From NCBI GenBank assembly GCA_964504155.1, contig CAZDCZ010000011.1:1-44082 (forward strand): DNA of 44,082 nucleotides. The letters run 5' to 3'. Made by a program: the position numbers and the translations under genes. Below the pieces are notes generated by a model that was given only the letters and a program-made list of their open reading frames with translations, was not told the DNA's origin and did no database searches. Within the stretch, counting starts at the first letter, position 1. The number at the start of each line of letters is the position of its first letter. Shown here one piece after another: positions 15,014-25,483 of this stretch. The stretch comes from CAZDCZ01 sp964504155 (GTDB lineage Bacteria > Bacteroidota > Bacteroidia > Bacteroidales > UBA12077).

Positions 15014-15661
15014 TTATTTTTTCAATTCAGAAATAACTTTTTCAGGATTCTTAGATTTGAAAATATAACTTCCTGCCACTAAAATATCTGTACCGGCATT
15101 TAACAATTCCCGTGTATTCGAAGCATCTACACCTCCATCGATTTGTATTAAAGCCTTAGATTCTTTTTGAATAATTAATTCTTTAAGCTTCTTAATTTTT
15201 GGAATTGTATTTTTTATAAATTTCTGTCCGCCAAAACCGGGATTAACCGACATTATTAATACCATATCCACATCTTGGATTATATCTTCGAGCAAAGAAA
15301 CTGAGGTGTGAGGATTTAATGCCACTCCTGCTTTCATTCCCATCGACTTAATATTTTGAACCGTTCTATGTAAATGATTGCATGCTTCGTAATGAACAGT
15401 AAGTATATCGGCTCCTGAATCGCAGAATTTTTTTATATATCTATCGGGATTTACAATCATGAGATGTACATCAAGAGGCTTTTTAGCATATTTTTTCACT
15501 TGATAAATTATTGGAAAACCAAAAGAAATATTAGGCACAAATAATCCATCCATAATATCGAGATGAAACCAATCGGCCTTACTTAAATTAATCATTTCTA
15601 TATCTTTAGCAAGATTACTAAAATCGGCTGATAATAAAGATGGGGATACTAAATGTGTCAT
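15014..15661 (-). CDS. rpe: Ribulose-phosphate 3-epimerase
   Basis: It interconverts ribulose 5-phosphate and xylulose 5-phosphate in the pentose phosphate pathway. The start SPSLLSADF (6-14), the metal ligands His33 and Asp35 in FHLDIMDG, DVHLMI, SVNPGFGGQ and the second aspartate in IDGGVD are all present. I choose ATG 15661 (215 residues, MTHLVSPS) over the in-frame ATG at 15697. The upstream 12 residues are unlike the family, and a TAnnTTTG element at 15685-15692 falls within them. The length then fits the family. Confidence 0.95.
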   Translation of the reverse strand: MTHLVSPSLLSADFSNLAKDIEMINLSKADWFHLDIMDGLFVPNISFGFPIIYQVKKYAKKPLDVHLMIVNPDRYIKKFCDSGADILTVHYEACNHLHRTVQNIKSMGMKAGVALNPHTSVSLLEDIIQDVDMVLIMSVNPGFGGQKFIKNTIPKIKKLKELIIQKESKALIQIDGGVDASNTRELLNAGTDILVAGSYIFKSKNPEKVISELKK

Positions 15662-15684
15662 TTGTTTATATATTTTATTTATTA

Positions 15685-15692
15685 CAAAAATA
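15685..15692 (-). promoter_or_regulatory. -7 promoter element of rpe
   Basis: On the minus strand TATTTTTG matches TAnnTTTG. It gives a leader of about 15-18 bases to the ATG at 15661 and argues against the longer start. Confidence 0.5.
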
Positions 15693-15743
15693 AACAAATA
15701 TCTCGTCAGAATAATAAATCATATATAAAATAAATTTATAAAA

Positions 15744-16607
15744 TTATCCTAAATAACTTTTTAATATTTTGCTTCTTGTAGTTTGTTTAAGCTTTTTTAG
15801 GGCTTTTTCTTTAATCTGCCGAACTCTTTCGCGGGTAAGAGCCAATTCTTCTCCAATTTCTTCGAGAGTATATGGATGTTTCCCATTTAAACCAAAATAT
15901 AATTTTACAATATTTGCTTCTCTTGGAGTAAGAGATAATAATATACGTTCAATTTCTTTTCTGAGAGAATCATTTACTAATTTTCCATCGGGACTTGGAC
16001 TATTCTTGCTCATTAATATTTCATACATATCTCCATCTTCATCATTTTTTAATGGAGCATCCATAGAAACATGCCGTCCGGCATTTCTCATTACTTCTTT
16101 AATTTCTTTCGGAGCTAATTCTATTGTTTTAGATATTTCATCTATTGATGGCTCTCTTTCATATTTCTGTTCTAATTTAGCAAGAGCCTTATTAACTTTA
16201 TTTATCGATCCTATTTTATTTAATGGCAAACGAACTATACGGGCTTGTTCGGCTAAAGCTTGTAAAATTGATTGACGAATCCACCAAACAGCATAAGAAA
16301 TAAATTTAAAACCTCTAGTTTCGTCAAAACGTTTAGCAGCTTTCATTAAACCCAAGTTTCCTTCATTTATAAGATCCGGCAAACTTAAACCTTGATTTTG
16401 GTATTGTTTTGAAACAGAAACAACAAAACGCAAATTTGCTCTTACTAATTTATTTAAAGCTACAATATCATTCAACTTAACTCTTCGAGCTAAATCAACT
16501 TCTTCATCGGCCGTTAATAAATTAACTTTCCCTATTTCGTGAAGGTATTTGTCTAAAGAGGCAGTTTCTCTATTCGTAACTTGTTTAATAATTTTTAACT
16601 GTCTCAT
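15744..16607 (-). CDS. rpoD: Primary sigma factor (RpoD/SigA type)
   Basis: 287 residues with regions 1.2 to 4.2. ASLDKYLHEIGKVNLLTADEE (about 16-36) is region 1.2. LRFVVSVSKQYQNQGLSLPDLINEGNLGL (from about 60) and the FKFISYAVWWIRQSI segment are region 2 with the -10 recognition helix. Region 3 follows, and LTPREANIVKLYFGL to TLEEIGEELALTRERVRQIKEKAL is region 4. Region 1.1 is absent, as is normal for the Bacteroidota primary sigma factor, which reads the TTTG / TAnnTTTG promoters found throughout this window. No strong promoter was found upstream in 16608-16872. Confidence 0.95.
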   Translation of the reverse strand: MRQLKIIKQVTNRETASLDKYLHEIGKVNLLTADEEVDLARRVKLNDIVALNKLVRANLRFVVSVSKQYQNQGLSLPDLINEGNLGLMKAAKRFDETRGFKFISYAVWWIRQSILQALAEQARIVRLPLNKIGSINKVNKALAKLEQKYEREPSIDEISKTIELAPKEIKEVMRNAGRHVSMDAPLKNDEDGDMYEILMSKNSPSPDGKLVNDSLRKEIERILLSLTPREANIVKLYFGLNGKHPYTLEEIGEELALTRERVRQIKEKALKKLKQTTRSKILKSYLG

Positions 16608-16872
16608 TTTTTATTAATCTAATAATTAATATTACTACTTTTTTATAGAAATTTTCTTTAAATATAAACATCATAATTTAAAACTAATATATTATTTTAA
16701 ATTTTTTACTAAAAAATTTTGTGTTATTGTAATCAAATCACTAATATTGCACCATATAATATTTGCTAAACACATAATAATTATAATTCAAGAAATTCCG
16801 CACCACTAATTTTCATTTCACAGATGAAATATTTATATTAATCAAATAAAAACTAATTCCTACAAATTTACT

Positions 16873-18516
16873 ATGTACGATATTTTAGAATTGAACAAAA
16901 AGCTTGTTTCCGATTTACGTGAAATAGCTAATGAATTACAAATTAAAAAAATTGATAGTCTTCGCAAACAAGATCTCATATACAAGATTCTAGACCAACA
17001 AGCAATTATTGCTACAGGAGTTGGCAAATCGAAAAAAAACTCTACTGAAAAAAAGAAAATTTCAATAAAAAAATCTTCTCAAAAAGATAAACATCCTAAA
17101 AAAGAAATTTCTTCAAATCAAGAATCAAATACAGACACAAAAATTGAAGATAAAAATATCAAGACACAAAACATTCCTAATAAAAGAGATTCTAACCAAC
17201 ATAAAAAAACTTCTCAGGTTAAACAAAAACTCGAAATTACAGAAGCTAAGACCATTGAGAAACCCGAACAAACAAATCAAATTTCTCAATCGAAAAAAAA
17301 TGTTACAGAAACTCAAAACACAAAAAACCCAACACCAAGACATCACGACAACAAAAGAGTTCCTCGAAAAAGATACGACAATAATCAATTTGAATTTAAT
17401 GGAATTATTAAAAACTCAGGGGTATTAGAAATAATGCCTGATGGTTACGGTTTTCTACGTTCATCGGAATATAATTATTTTAATTCTCCTGATGATATTT
17501 ATGTATCGCAATCACAAATTAAACTATTTGGCTTAAAAACAGGGGATACTATTGAAGGAGCTATAAGACCACCTAAAGAAGGAGAAAAATATTTCCCTTT
17601 AATAAAAGTAGAGAATATAAATGGTAGAGAACCAGGTTTTATAAGAGACCGTGTTCCATTCGATTATTTAACACCATTATTCCCTCAAGAAAAATTTCAA
17701 CTAACAAATAGTTCTAATCAAAATATATCATCACGAATAATTGATATGTTTGCTCCTATTGGTAAAGGACAAAGAGGATTAATTGTTGCTCAACCAAAAA
17801 CAGGAAAAACAGTATTGTTAAAGAATGTTGCAAATTCAATTTCTCAGAATCACCCGGAAGTATATATGATAATACTTCTTATTGATGAAAGACCTGAAGA
17901 AGTTACAGATATGGAACGCAGTGTAAATGCCGAGGTAATATCTTCAACATTCGATCAACCTGCAGAAAGACACGTAAAAGTTGCAAATATTGTTCTAGAA
18001 AAAGCAAAACGTTTAGTTGAATGTGGTCATGATGTTGTAATTCTTTTAGACTCGATAACCCGATTGGCAAGAGCTTATAACACAGTTGCCCCGGCATCGG
18101 GGAAAATTCTTTCGGGAGGTATAGATGCTAATGCATTACATAAACCAAAAAGATTCTTTGGTGCAGCTAGAAATATTGAAGAAGGAGGTTCATTAACTAT
18201 TCTTGCTACTGCATTAACCGAAACAGGATCGAAAATGGACGATGTTATCTTCGAAGAATTTAAAGGAACAGGAAATATGGAACTTCAACTCGACAGAAAG
18301 CTATCGAACAAACGTATTTATCCTGCTGTTAACATTATAGCATCAAGCACACGTAGAGAAGAATTATTATTAGACAAAACATTCTTAAATAAAACATGGA
18401 TTTTAAGAAATTATCTTACTGACATGAATCCTGTTGAAGCCATGACCTTTATAAAAGACCGAATGCTAAAGACAAAAACAAATGAAGAGTTTTTAGTATC
18501 TATGAATAGCGATTAA
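16873..18516 (+). CDS. rho: Transcription termination factor Rho
   Basis: 547 residues. The N-terminal helical Rho_N domain (about 1-45) is followed by a low-complexity insert rich in Lys, Asn, Gln and Ser (about 50-175). Then come the RNA-binding cold-shock-like domain (GVLEIMPDGYGFLRS) and the hexameric ATPase core with Walker A QPKTGKT (307-313), the Q/R-loop regions and LLDSITRLARAYN. Long disordered inserts between Rho_N and the RNA-binding domain are common in Bacteroidota. The insert here uses an AAA-rich codon pattern but keeps the frame. A strong terminator follows at 18544-18572. Confidence 0.97.
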   Translation: MYDILELNKKLVSDLREIANELQIKKIDSLRKQDLIYKILDQQAIIATGVGKSKKNSTEKKKISIKKSSQKDKHPKKEISSNQESNTDTKIEDKNIKTQNIPNKRDSNQHKKTSQVKQKLEITEAKTIEKPEQTNQISQSKKNVTETQNTKNPTPRHHDNKRVPRKRYDNNQFEFNGIIKNSGVLEIMPDGYGFLRSSEYNYFNSPDDIYVSQSQIKLFGLKTGDTIEGAIRPPKEGEKYFPLIKVENINGREPGFIRDRVPFDYLTPLFPQEKFQLTNSSNQNISSRIIDMFAPIGKGQRGLIVAQPKTGKTVLLKNVANSISQNHPEVYMIILLIDERPEEVTDMERSVNAEVISSTFDQPAERHVKVANIVLEKAKRLVECGHDVVILLDSITRLARAYNTVAPASGKILSGGIDANALHKPKRFFGAARNIEEGGSLTILATALTETGSKMDDVIFEEFKGTGNMELQLDRKLSNKRIYPAVNIIASSTRREELLLDKTFLNKTWILRNYLTDMNPVEAMTFIKDRMLKTKTNEEFLVSMNSD

Positions 18517-18543
18517 TTCAATGTTCTTGAACACAATAATATA

Positions 18544-18572
18544 AATAAGGCTAGTTAATTACTAGCCTTATT
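18544..18572 (+). terminator. Terminator of rho
   Basis: An 11-bp perfect stem, AATAAGGCTAG with CTAGCCTTATT, and a seven-base loop are followed by a run of T. It lies 28 bases past the rho stop. Confidence 0.88.
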
Positions 18573-18674
18573 TTTTTGGTTATTAGCATTATGTAAACCA
18601 ATTACTTTATAATTAATTTTATAAGCTACTATCTATTTTAAATCAATTATTATGCTTAAATAAATATTTTATAC

Positions 18675-18682
18675 TAATTTTG
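18675..18682 (+). promoter_or_regulatory. -7 promoter element of the pyruvate:ferredoxin oxidoreductase gene
   Basis: TAATTTTG matches TAnnTTTG exactly. The leader to ATG 18742 would be about 50 bases and contains AAGGAG at 18729-18734, a rare clear Shine-Dalgarno sequence for this window and consistent with strong expression. Confidence 0.55.
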
Positions 18683-18741
18683 TGATTAAATTATTTTAGG
18701 GTAATTATTTTCTATTAATAATAAATATAAGGAGATATAGA

Positions 18742-21700
18742 ATGTCACAAAAAAAGAAATTTATTACTTGCGACGGAAACTATGCTGCTGCACATGTAGC
18801 ATATATGTTTACAGAAGTTGCAGCTATTTATCCAATTACGCCATCATCAACAATGGCGGAATATGTTGATGAATGGGCAGCAAATGGAAGAAAGAATATA
18901 TTTGGCGACGAGGTAAAAGTTACCGAAATGCAATCAGAAGGAGGTGCATCAGGAGCAGTTCACGGATCACTACAATCGGGTGCCTTAACATCCACTTTTA
19001 CTGCATCACAGGGATTATTACTTATGATTCCTAATATGTACAAAATATCCGGAGAATTACTTCCGGCAGTATTTCATGTTAGTGCCAGAAGTTTAGCAGC
19101 ACAAGCTTTATCTATTTTTGGAGACCATAGCGATGTAATGAGTACTCGGCAAACCGGCTTTGCCATGTTAGCAACAGGAAGTGTTCAGGAAATTATGGAT
19201 TTAGCAGGTATTGCACATCTTGCTTCGATAAAATCGAGAATCCCATTCTTGCATTTCTTCGATGGATTTAGAACATCTCACGAAATTCAAAAAGTAGAAT
19301 ATTTCGAAAATTCAGATTTAGAGTCTTTACTTGATAAAGATGCAGTACAAAGATTCAGAGATAATGCTCTTAATCCAGAGCATCCTGTAACAAGAGGGAC
19401 AGCTCAGAATCCTGATATTTATTTCCAAGCTCGAGAAGCTGCAAATAAATTCTACGATCCTATTCCGGATATGGTAGAAGATTATATGCAAAAAATCACA
19501 AAACTCACAGGTAGAGAATATCACCCATTTACTTATTATGGAGCAGAAGATGCTGAAAATATAATAGTTGCAATGGGGTCGGTAACAACTACAATAAAAG
19601 AAGTAATTGACCACAAATTAGCCAATGGCGAAAAAGTTGGTTTAATTTCTGTTCATTTATACCGTCCATTTTCTGAGAAATATTTCATAAAAGCATTACC
19701 TAAATCGGTAAAAAGAATTTCGGTATTAGACAGAACAAAAGAACCGGGAGCAAACGGAGAACCATTATACCTTGATATTAGAGATTTGTTCTATGGCAAA
19801 GAAAATGCACCTATTATTGTTGGTGGAAGATATGGTTTAAGTTCGAAAGATACTACTCCTTCTCAAATAATCTCGGTTTATAATAATTTAGCTCTAAACG
19901 AACCTAAAAATCGTTTTACTTTAGGTATTAACGATGATGTGAAATTCACTTCATTACCATTATTACCTGAAATAAGCGTAGTACCAAAAGGTACTTTTGA
20001 AGGTAAATTTTATGGACTTGGTTCTGACGGAACTGTTGGTGCTAATAAAAATTCTATTAAGATTATTGGAGGCTCAACCGACAAATATGCTCAAGCATAT
20101 TTTGCCTACGACTCAAAAAAATCGGGAGGTATTACTGTATCTCACCTACGTTTTGGCGACAGGCCTATCGGCTCATCATACTTAGTTGGAACACCAGACT
20201 TTGTTGCCTGCCATGTTCCTGCATATATATATAAATACGATATGCTAAAAGGCATTAAGCCAAATGGAACATTCTTGCTTAACAGTATTTGGAGTCCTGA
20301 GGAAACGATTAAACGTTTACCTAACAAAATGAAAAAACAATTAGCAGATAATAATATTAAGATGTATATTATTAATGCTACAAAAATTGCAAGTGAAATT
20401 GGCTTAGGCTCAAGAACTAATACAATAATGCAATCGGCTTTCTTTAAAATTGCAGAAATTATTCCTTACGAAAATGCTATTAAAGAAATGAAAACAGCAA
20501 TTGTTAAATCTTTTGGTAAAAAAGGTGAAGACATTGTTAATATGAATTATTCTGCTGTTGAAAGAGGTGGAGAAATTGAAGAAATTAGCATTTCAGATAA
20601 GTGGAAAAATCTTGATACAACAGAAATATATTCAGAAGATTCAAATTTGCCTGATTTCATCAAAAATGTTGTAAATCCTATAAATGCTCAAAAAGGTGAT
20701 GATTTACCTGTTAGTGCATTTAATGGAATTGAAGATGGAACTTTCCCTGCAGGAACAACTGCATTCGAAAAACGAGGTGTAGCAGTAGATGTACCTGAAT
20801 GGATAGCCGATAATTGTATTCAATGTAACCAATGTGCTTATGTTTGTCCTCATGCAGCAATTCGTCCTTTCTTATTAACCGATTCGGAAAAAGTAAATGC
20901 TCCGGAAGGAACAACAACAATACAAGGTAAGGGTGCAATTAAGGATTATAATTTCAGAATACAAATTAGCACATTAGACTGTACAGGTTGTAACAACTGT
21001 GTTGATGTATGTCCATCGAAAGAAAAATCGCTTGTAATGAAGCCATTAGGAACACAAACAGCGGAAATTGAAAGATGGAATTACATGCACGAGAAAGTAG
21101 GATATAAAGATACTGTAGTCCCAAAAGAAAAATCGGTAAAAAACAGTCAATTTGCTCAACCACTATTTGAATTCTCGGGAGCATGTGCCGGTTGTGGAGA
21201 AACACCATATATAAAAACTATTACACAACTATTCGGAGACAGAATGATGATTGCTAATGCAACAGGATGTTCTTCTATTTATGGAGCCTCTGCCCCATCG
21301 ACACCATATTGTAAAAATAGTGAAGGTAAAGGTCCGGCATGGGCAAATTCATTATTCGAAGATAATGCCGAATATGGCTATGGAATGTTTGTTGGTATTG
21401 AAAAACTACGTAACAGAATTGTTGAAAAAATGCAAGATGCCATAAAAGACAATATCTCATCTGAAACAAAAGCTGCTTATACAGAATGGATTGAAAATAT
21501 GGGAGATGCAGAAAAATCGAAAGAAACATCTGCAAAGGTTATTGAAGTTTGTAAAAAAGATAATAAACAACATTCTAAAGATATATTACAATTACAACAA
21601 TATTTGATTAAAAAATCGATGTGGATTTTCGGTGGCGATGGATGGGCTTATGATATTGGATATGGAGGACTTGATCATGTATTAGGTTCAGGAGATGATG

Positions 21701-22278
21701 TTAATGTTCTAGTTCTTGATACTGAAATATATTCAAACACCGGCGGACAAGCTTCGAAATCGACTCCGGTTGGTGCTGTTGCAAAATTTGCAGCTTCAGG
21801 TATGAAAATTCGTAAGAAAGACCTTGGAATGATGGCAATATCTTATGGTCATGTTTATGTTGCACAAGTTGCAATGGGTGCAAGCCAAGCACAATTCTTT
21901 AAAATAGTTAAAGAAGCTGAAGCACATCCGGGACCATCATTAATAATTGCCTATGCTCCATGTATTAGTCATGGAATAAAAGGAGGTATGACAAAAACTC
22001 AAGGCGAAGAAAAACGCGCTGTAGAAGTTGGATACTGGCATAACTACCATTATAATCCTTTACTTGAAGCAGAAGGAAAAAATCCATTTATTTTAGATTC
22101 GAAAGAACCTGATTGGAGCGGTTTCCAAAGTTTCTTGAAAAACGAAGTTAGATATTCTTCGCTTGAGAAATCGTTCCCTGAAGAAGCCGAGAAATTATTT
22201 CCACAAGCTGAAGAAGAAGCAAAATGGAGATATAATAATTATAAACGTCAAGCGTCTATAGATTACTCTCAAGAATAA
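18742..22278 (+). CDS. nifJ: Pyruvate:ferredoxin (flavodoxin) oxidoreductase, single-chain
   Basis: 1178 residues, the full length of the homodimeric single-chain enzyme, which decarboxylates pyruvate to acetyl-CoA and CO2 and passes electrons to ferredoxin or flavodoxin. The N-terminus has AYMFTEVAAIYPITPSSTMAE. Two 4Fe-4S ferredoxin clusters lie in the middle, C692/C695/C698/C702 and C747/C750/C753/C757. The C-terminal thiamine-diphosphate domain has CAGCGETPYIKTI, GGDGWAYDIGYGGLDH (from 964) and YSNTGGQASKSTP. All key motifs are intact. A strong ribosome-binding site (AAGGAG) precedes it and a terminator closes it at 22298-22327. It is the central link from glycolysis to acetyl-CoA in anaerobes. 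Confidence 0.97.
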   Translation: MSQKKKFITCDGNYAAAHVAYMFTEVAAIYPITPSSTMAEYVDEWAANGRKNIFGDEVKVTEMQSEGGASGAVHGSLQSGALTSTFTASQGLLLMIPNMYKISGELLPAVFHVSARSLAAQALSIFGDHSDVMSTRQTGFAMLATGSVQEIMDLAGIAHLASIKSRIPFLHFFDGFRTSHEIQKVEYFENSDLESLLDKDAVQRFRDNALNPEHPVTRGTAQNPDIYFQAREAANKFYDPIPDMVEDYMQKITKLTGREYHPFTYYGAEDAENIIVAMGSVTTTIKEVIDHKLANGEKVGLISVHLYRPFSEKYFIKALPKSVKRISVLDRTKEPGANGEPLYLDIRDLFYGKENAPIIVGGRYGLSSKDTTPSQIISVYNNLALNEPKNRFTLGINDDVKFTSLPLLPEISVVPKGTFEGKFYGLGSDGTVGANKNSIKIIGGSTDKYAQAYFAYDSKKSGGITVSHLRFGDRPIGSSYLVGTPDFVACHVPAYIYKYDMLKGIKPNGTFLLNSIWSPEETIKRLPNKMKKQLADNNIKMYIINATKIASEIGLGSRTNTIMQSAFFKIAEIIPYENAIKEMKTAIVKSFGKKGEDIVNMNYSAVERGGEIEEISISDKWKNLDTTEIYSEDSNLPDFIKNVVNPINAQKGDDLPVSAFNGIEDGTFPAGTTAFEKRGVAVDVPEWIADNCIQCNQCAYVCPHAAIRPFLLTDSEKVNAPEGTTTIQGKGAIKDYNFRIQISTLDCTGCNNCVDVCPSKEKSLVMKPLGTQTAEIERWNYMHEKVGYKDTVVPKEKSVKNSQFAQPLFEFSGACAGCGETPYIKTITQLFGDRMMIANATGCSSIYGASAPSTPYCKNSEGKGPAWANSLFEDNAEYGYGMFVGIEKLRNRIVEKMQDAIKDNISSETKAAYTEWIENMGDAEKSKETSAKVIEVCKKDNKQHSKDILQLQQYLIKKSMWIFGGDGWAYDIGYGGLDHVLGSGDDVNVLVLDTEIYSNTGGQASKSTPVGAVAKFAASGMKIRKKDLGMMAISYGHVYVAQVAMGASQAQFFKIVKEAEAHPGPSLIIAYAPCISHGIKGGMTKTQGEEKRAVEVGYWHNYHYNPLLEAEGKNPFILDSKEPDWSGFQSFLKNEVRYSSLEKSFPEEAEKLFPQAEEEAKWRYNNYKRQASIDYSQE

Positions 22279-22297
22279 AGTATTATCCTAATTTATT

Positions 22298-22327
22298 AAG
22301 AGGCTAATCGTTTATGATTAGCCTCTT
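22298..22327 (+). terminator. Terminator of the pyruvate:ferredoxin oxidoreductase gene
   Basis: A 12-bp perfect stem, AAGAGGCTAATC with GATTAGCCTCTT, with a six-base loop, runs into a T tract. The stem core GGCTAATC/GATTAGCC is the same as in the terminator at 25355-25390. Confidence 0.9.
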
Positions 22328-22431
22328 TTTTTGTAAAAAATATTCTAAACCTAGAGTTTTAATCAAAATATCTTTAATAAAATTTTTGCTTTCTCTAAAT
22401 ATCACTATTTTTAAAGAAATCATTATTTTTT

Positions 22432-25347
22432 ATGACTAAAAACAGCATCTTATATTTTCTCTTATTTACGATATTTTTACTTTCTCGTAATATTTCAAAT
22501 TGTCAAAATTCATCGTTTAAGCATTATAATGTAAACGACGGCCTACCATCTTCTGAAACATATCATGTTTACCAAGATTCGAAAGGATACATTTGGATTG
22601 CAACAGACTTGGGAATTAGTAGATTTGATGGTTATAATTTCGAAAATTTCGATATTGAAGATGGTTTAACTGACAATACAGTATTTGAAATATTTGAAGA
22701 TTCGAAAGGTCGTATATGGTTTATTCCTTTCTCGTGTAAATTATGTTATTTTAAAAACGATTCAATATACCAATACAAGTATAATTCTGTAATAACAAAT
22801 AATTTTAAAACAGGTATTCTTGCAAAAAAACGCTCTTTCTATGTCGATAAGAAAGATAATATTTTTTTATCGATTAATAGAAGAGGGTTATTACGAATAG
22901 ATTCAAAAGGGAATTTACAAGTTCTTGGCAGAAAAAATCATTATCAATTTGACAAATATGATAATAAAATACTAGCTTCAAATATTGGAACTCCTTTTTA
23001 TTCAAAAATACTTTTAAATATTGATAGTCCCGGCGTAATTGAAACAAACGACCAAATGGTCAATTGTAAAATATTTGCTGAATTAATAGATTCTGAAAAA
23101 ATAATACTAAACACTAAAAATAAAATATTAAAAATAACTAACAACCAAATTCAAAAGGAAGAAATCATTAATGAATCGATAATTTGGCTCAGCAAAGACA
23201 ATGTTAATAATATTTGGATAGGGACTAGAGATGGGGCTTATAAATTTGATTCTAACTTAGATAAAAAAAATCTATATTTAAAAGATAAGGCTATTACATC
23301 GGTACTTCAAGACAATGAAGGAAGCTATTGGTTTTCTACATTAGAAGATGGAATATATTATATGCCATCTGATAAAATTCTTGTTCTTAACAAAGAAAAT
23401 GGTTTAATTGATAACAAAATTTTAAAACTAGAAAAGGGAAAAAATAGCGAGATTTGGCTAGGTTATTCTACTCCATATATTAGTAATATTAAAGGTAATA
23501 ATATTACTAATTATAAAGTTTCTGAACTAAAAAAAAGTAATATTACATCATTCTTATACGATAATAAAAATGATAAATTATGGTTCTCGACAGATGAGAG
23601 TTTATTTTCGTTAAAAAATAACAAGAAAGAAATCTATTACGATAAAACATCAAAAACAAAATATATCTATCCGAATGATATAGCAAAAATTAATAATGTA
23701 TTTTGGATAGCAACATCAAAAGGAATACTAAAATTTATAAATAACGCTTTAGTATATAACTCATCAATCAATTCTGAATTTGCCTATCGCACACATAGCT
23801 TATTTATTGATAAAGATAGTTCTTTATTAATAGGAGGTTTAAATGGCTTGTGGAAATATGATAATAAGAAATTTATTAATCTTGGTATAAAAAATCCTAT
23901 TTTATCTACTAGAATTACTAAAATAAAAAGAATAAATAGCAATACAATTGGTTTAGGAACAAAAGGTGCCGGATTATTTTTATATACGAAAGATACAATA
24001 ATACCAATAACCAGAAATAACGGATTATTATCTAACTCAATAAATTCGATTTTTGTAGAAGATAGTACAATATGGCTAGCAACTAGTAACGGATTAAGTA
24101 AAATACAATATACTAATTATAACAACTATAAAATACAGAATTTTTCTGATTACAATGGTTTCTCTGCAAAAGAAGTTAATGATGTATGTGTTGTTAATAA
24201 TACAGTTTATGCAGCAAGCAATAATGGTCTTATTTATTTCGATAAAACTCGAATAACTCAGAATAATTACCCGCCTCCAATAATTATTAAAAATATTAAA
24301 ATCCTAAACAAAGCAAAAAAAATACAACCTACATACAAACTATCTTATAAAGAGAATTATATTAATATAGACTACATTGGACTATCGTATAGAAAAGTCG
24401 GAAATTTACAATACAAATACCGAATGATTGGTATTGACACAAACTGGATTTATACTACAAAAACAACAGTACAATATACCACTCTACCACATGGGCACTA
24501 CACTTTTGAAGTAAGTGCAATGAACGAAGATAATATTTGGAGTACAGAACCTGCAAGAATTAATTTTAATATTTCGCCACCAGTATATAAAAGATGGTGG
24601 TTTATTATACTAACTATTATTATAGTAACCGGAATATTATATTTAATTTATTACAATCGTATTACTGAGATAAAAAATAAAAATAAATTAAAAAACAATA
24701 TTAACGAATACAAACAACAGATATTACGTCAACAGATGAACCCTCACTTTATATTTAATACTCTTAATTCTATTCAATATTTTCTGCTCGAAAAAGATAC
24801 AGACTCTTCGCTTGATTATTTATCGAAATTTGCCAAACTAATGAGGCTCATATTAGAAAACACTCAACATACAGTAATTGCTATTGATGATGAAATAAAT
24901 GCACTAGAATTATATTTAGAACTAGAATCGTTAAGGTTTGAAGATAATTTTTCGTTTAATATAAATATTGATAACAGGATTAATACTTTAGATTGGAAGA
25001 TGCCTGCCTTACTATTACAACCCTACGTTGAAAACTCTATAAAACACGGATTTACGAAGATTCTTGACAATAAAAAAGGATTAATTTCTATTGACATGAC
25101 ATTAGTTAACAATCATATTCTATGCTCTGTTGAAGATAATGGTATTGGAAGAAAAAAAGCAAATATTATAAATTTAGAAAAATCTAATACTCACAAATCT
25201 TTAGGTTCGAAAATTACTGCCGACAGAGTTTATTTATTAAATTCTTTATATGGAGAAAATATAAATGTAAAATATATTGATAAAAAAGATGATAATAATC
25301 AAGCTCAAGGAACTAGAGTAGAGATTATTATTCCGGTTATTATATAA
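22432..25347 (+). CDS. Propeller-type sensor histidine kinase, copy 1 (LytS-like kinase core)
   Basis: 971 residues. The order is: signal peptide (about 1-24, ending SNCQ); a long propeller region of short repeats such as DSKGYIWIATDLGISRFDGY; a Y_Y_Y-type domain before the membrane; one membrane segment (about 722-743, beginning WWFIIL); then a LytS-type kinase with QQMNPHFIFNTLNS (phospho-acceptor His772) and ATP-binding motifs LLLQPYVENSIKHGF and VEDNGIGRKK. The large periplasmic sensor would signal across one membrane helix. From residue 557 to the stop it is identical at DNA level to the next gene, while the first 556 residues are only moderately similar. No LytTR response regulator lies next to it. 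A TAnnTTTA sequence at 22407-22414 is a weak promoter candidate. Confidence 0.92.
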   Translation: MTKNSILYFLLFTIFLLSRNISNCQNSSFKHYNVNDGLPSSETYHVYQDSKGYIWIATDLGISRFDGYNFENFDIEDGLTDNTVFEIFEDSKGRIWFIPFSCKLCYFKNDSIYQYKYNSVITNNFKTGILAKKRSFYVDKKDNIFLSINRRGLLRIDSKGNLQVLGRKNHYQFDKYDNKILASNIGTPFYSKILLNIDSPGVIETNDQMVNCKIFAELIDSEKIILNTKNKILKITNNQIQKEEIINESIIWLSKDNVNNIWIGTRDGAYKFDSNLDKKNLYLKDKAITSVLQDNEGSYWFSTLEDGIYYMPSDKILVLNKENGLIDNKILKLEKGKNSEIWLGYSTPYISNIKGNNITNYKVSELKKSNITSFLYDNKNDKLWFSTDESLFSLKNNKKEIYYDKTSKTKYIYPNDIAKINNVFWIATSKGILKFINNALVYNSSINSEFAYRTHSLFIDKDSSLLIGGLNGLWKYDNKKFINLGIKNPILSTRITKIKRINSNTIGLGTKGAGLFLYTKDTIIPITRNNGLLSNSINSIFVEDSTIWLATSNGLSKIQYTNYNNYKIQNFSDYNGFSAKEVNDVCVVNNTVYAASNNGLIYFDKTRITQNNYPPPIIIKNIKILNKAKKIQPTYKLSYKENYINIDYIGLSYRKVGNLQYKYRMIGIDTNWIYTTKTTVQYTTLPHGHYTFEVSAMNEDNIWSTEPARINFNISPPVYKRWWFIILTIIIVTGILYLIYYNRITEIKNKNKLKNNINEYKQQILRQQMNPHFIFNTLNSIQYFLLEKDTDSSLDYLSKFAKLMRLILENTQHTVIAIDDEINALELYLELESLRFEDNFSFNINIDNRINTLDWKMPALLLQPYVENSIKHGFTKILDNKKGLISIDMTLVNNHILCSVEDNGIGRKKANIINLEKSNTHKSLGSKITADRVYLLNSLYGENINVKYIDKKDDNNQAQGTRVEIIIPVII
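24100..25347 (+). repeat. 1248-bp identical segment, copy 1
   Basis: The DNA appears identical, base for base, to 27146-28393. It starts one base after a synonymous difference (T here, C in copy 2) and ends with the stop codon; the flanks differ on both sides. It encodes the last propeller part, the Y_Y_Y domain, the membrane segment and the kinase core. Confidence 0.9.
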
Positions 25348-25354
25348 CCTAGTT

Positions 25355-25390
25355 AAAAAAAGGCTAATCATTAATGATTAGCCTTTTTTT
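25355..25390 (+). terminator. Terminator of kinase copy 1
   Basis: A 36-bp perfect palindrome with AAAAAAAGGCTAATCATT on one side and its complement on the other. A-tract before and T-tract after make it work in either direction. The core repeats that of the terminator at 22298-22327. Confidence 0.88.
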
Positions 25391-25483
25391 GTAGAGAAAA
25401 CTAATATGCAAGTTATTAACAATTCCTTATTAATATTTATTATTCTAAAAAAGATTACTACTTTTAAATAAATATTTTATTAC

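Noticed and set aside
15662..15697. N-terminal extension of Rpe from ATG 15697
   Set aside because: A -7 promoter element lies inside it and the family start matches ATG 15661.
15769..16275. 168-codon open frame on the plus strand
   Set aside because: Antisense to the sigma factor; composition is that of a mirror of its codons.
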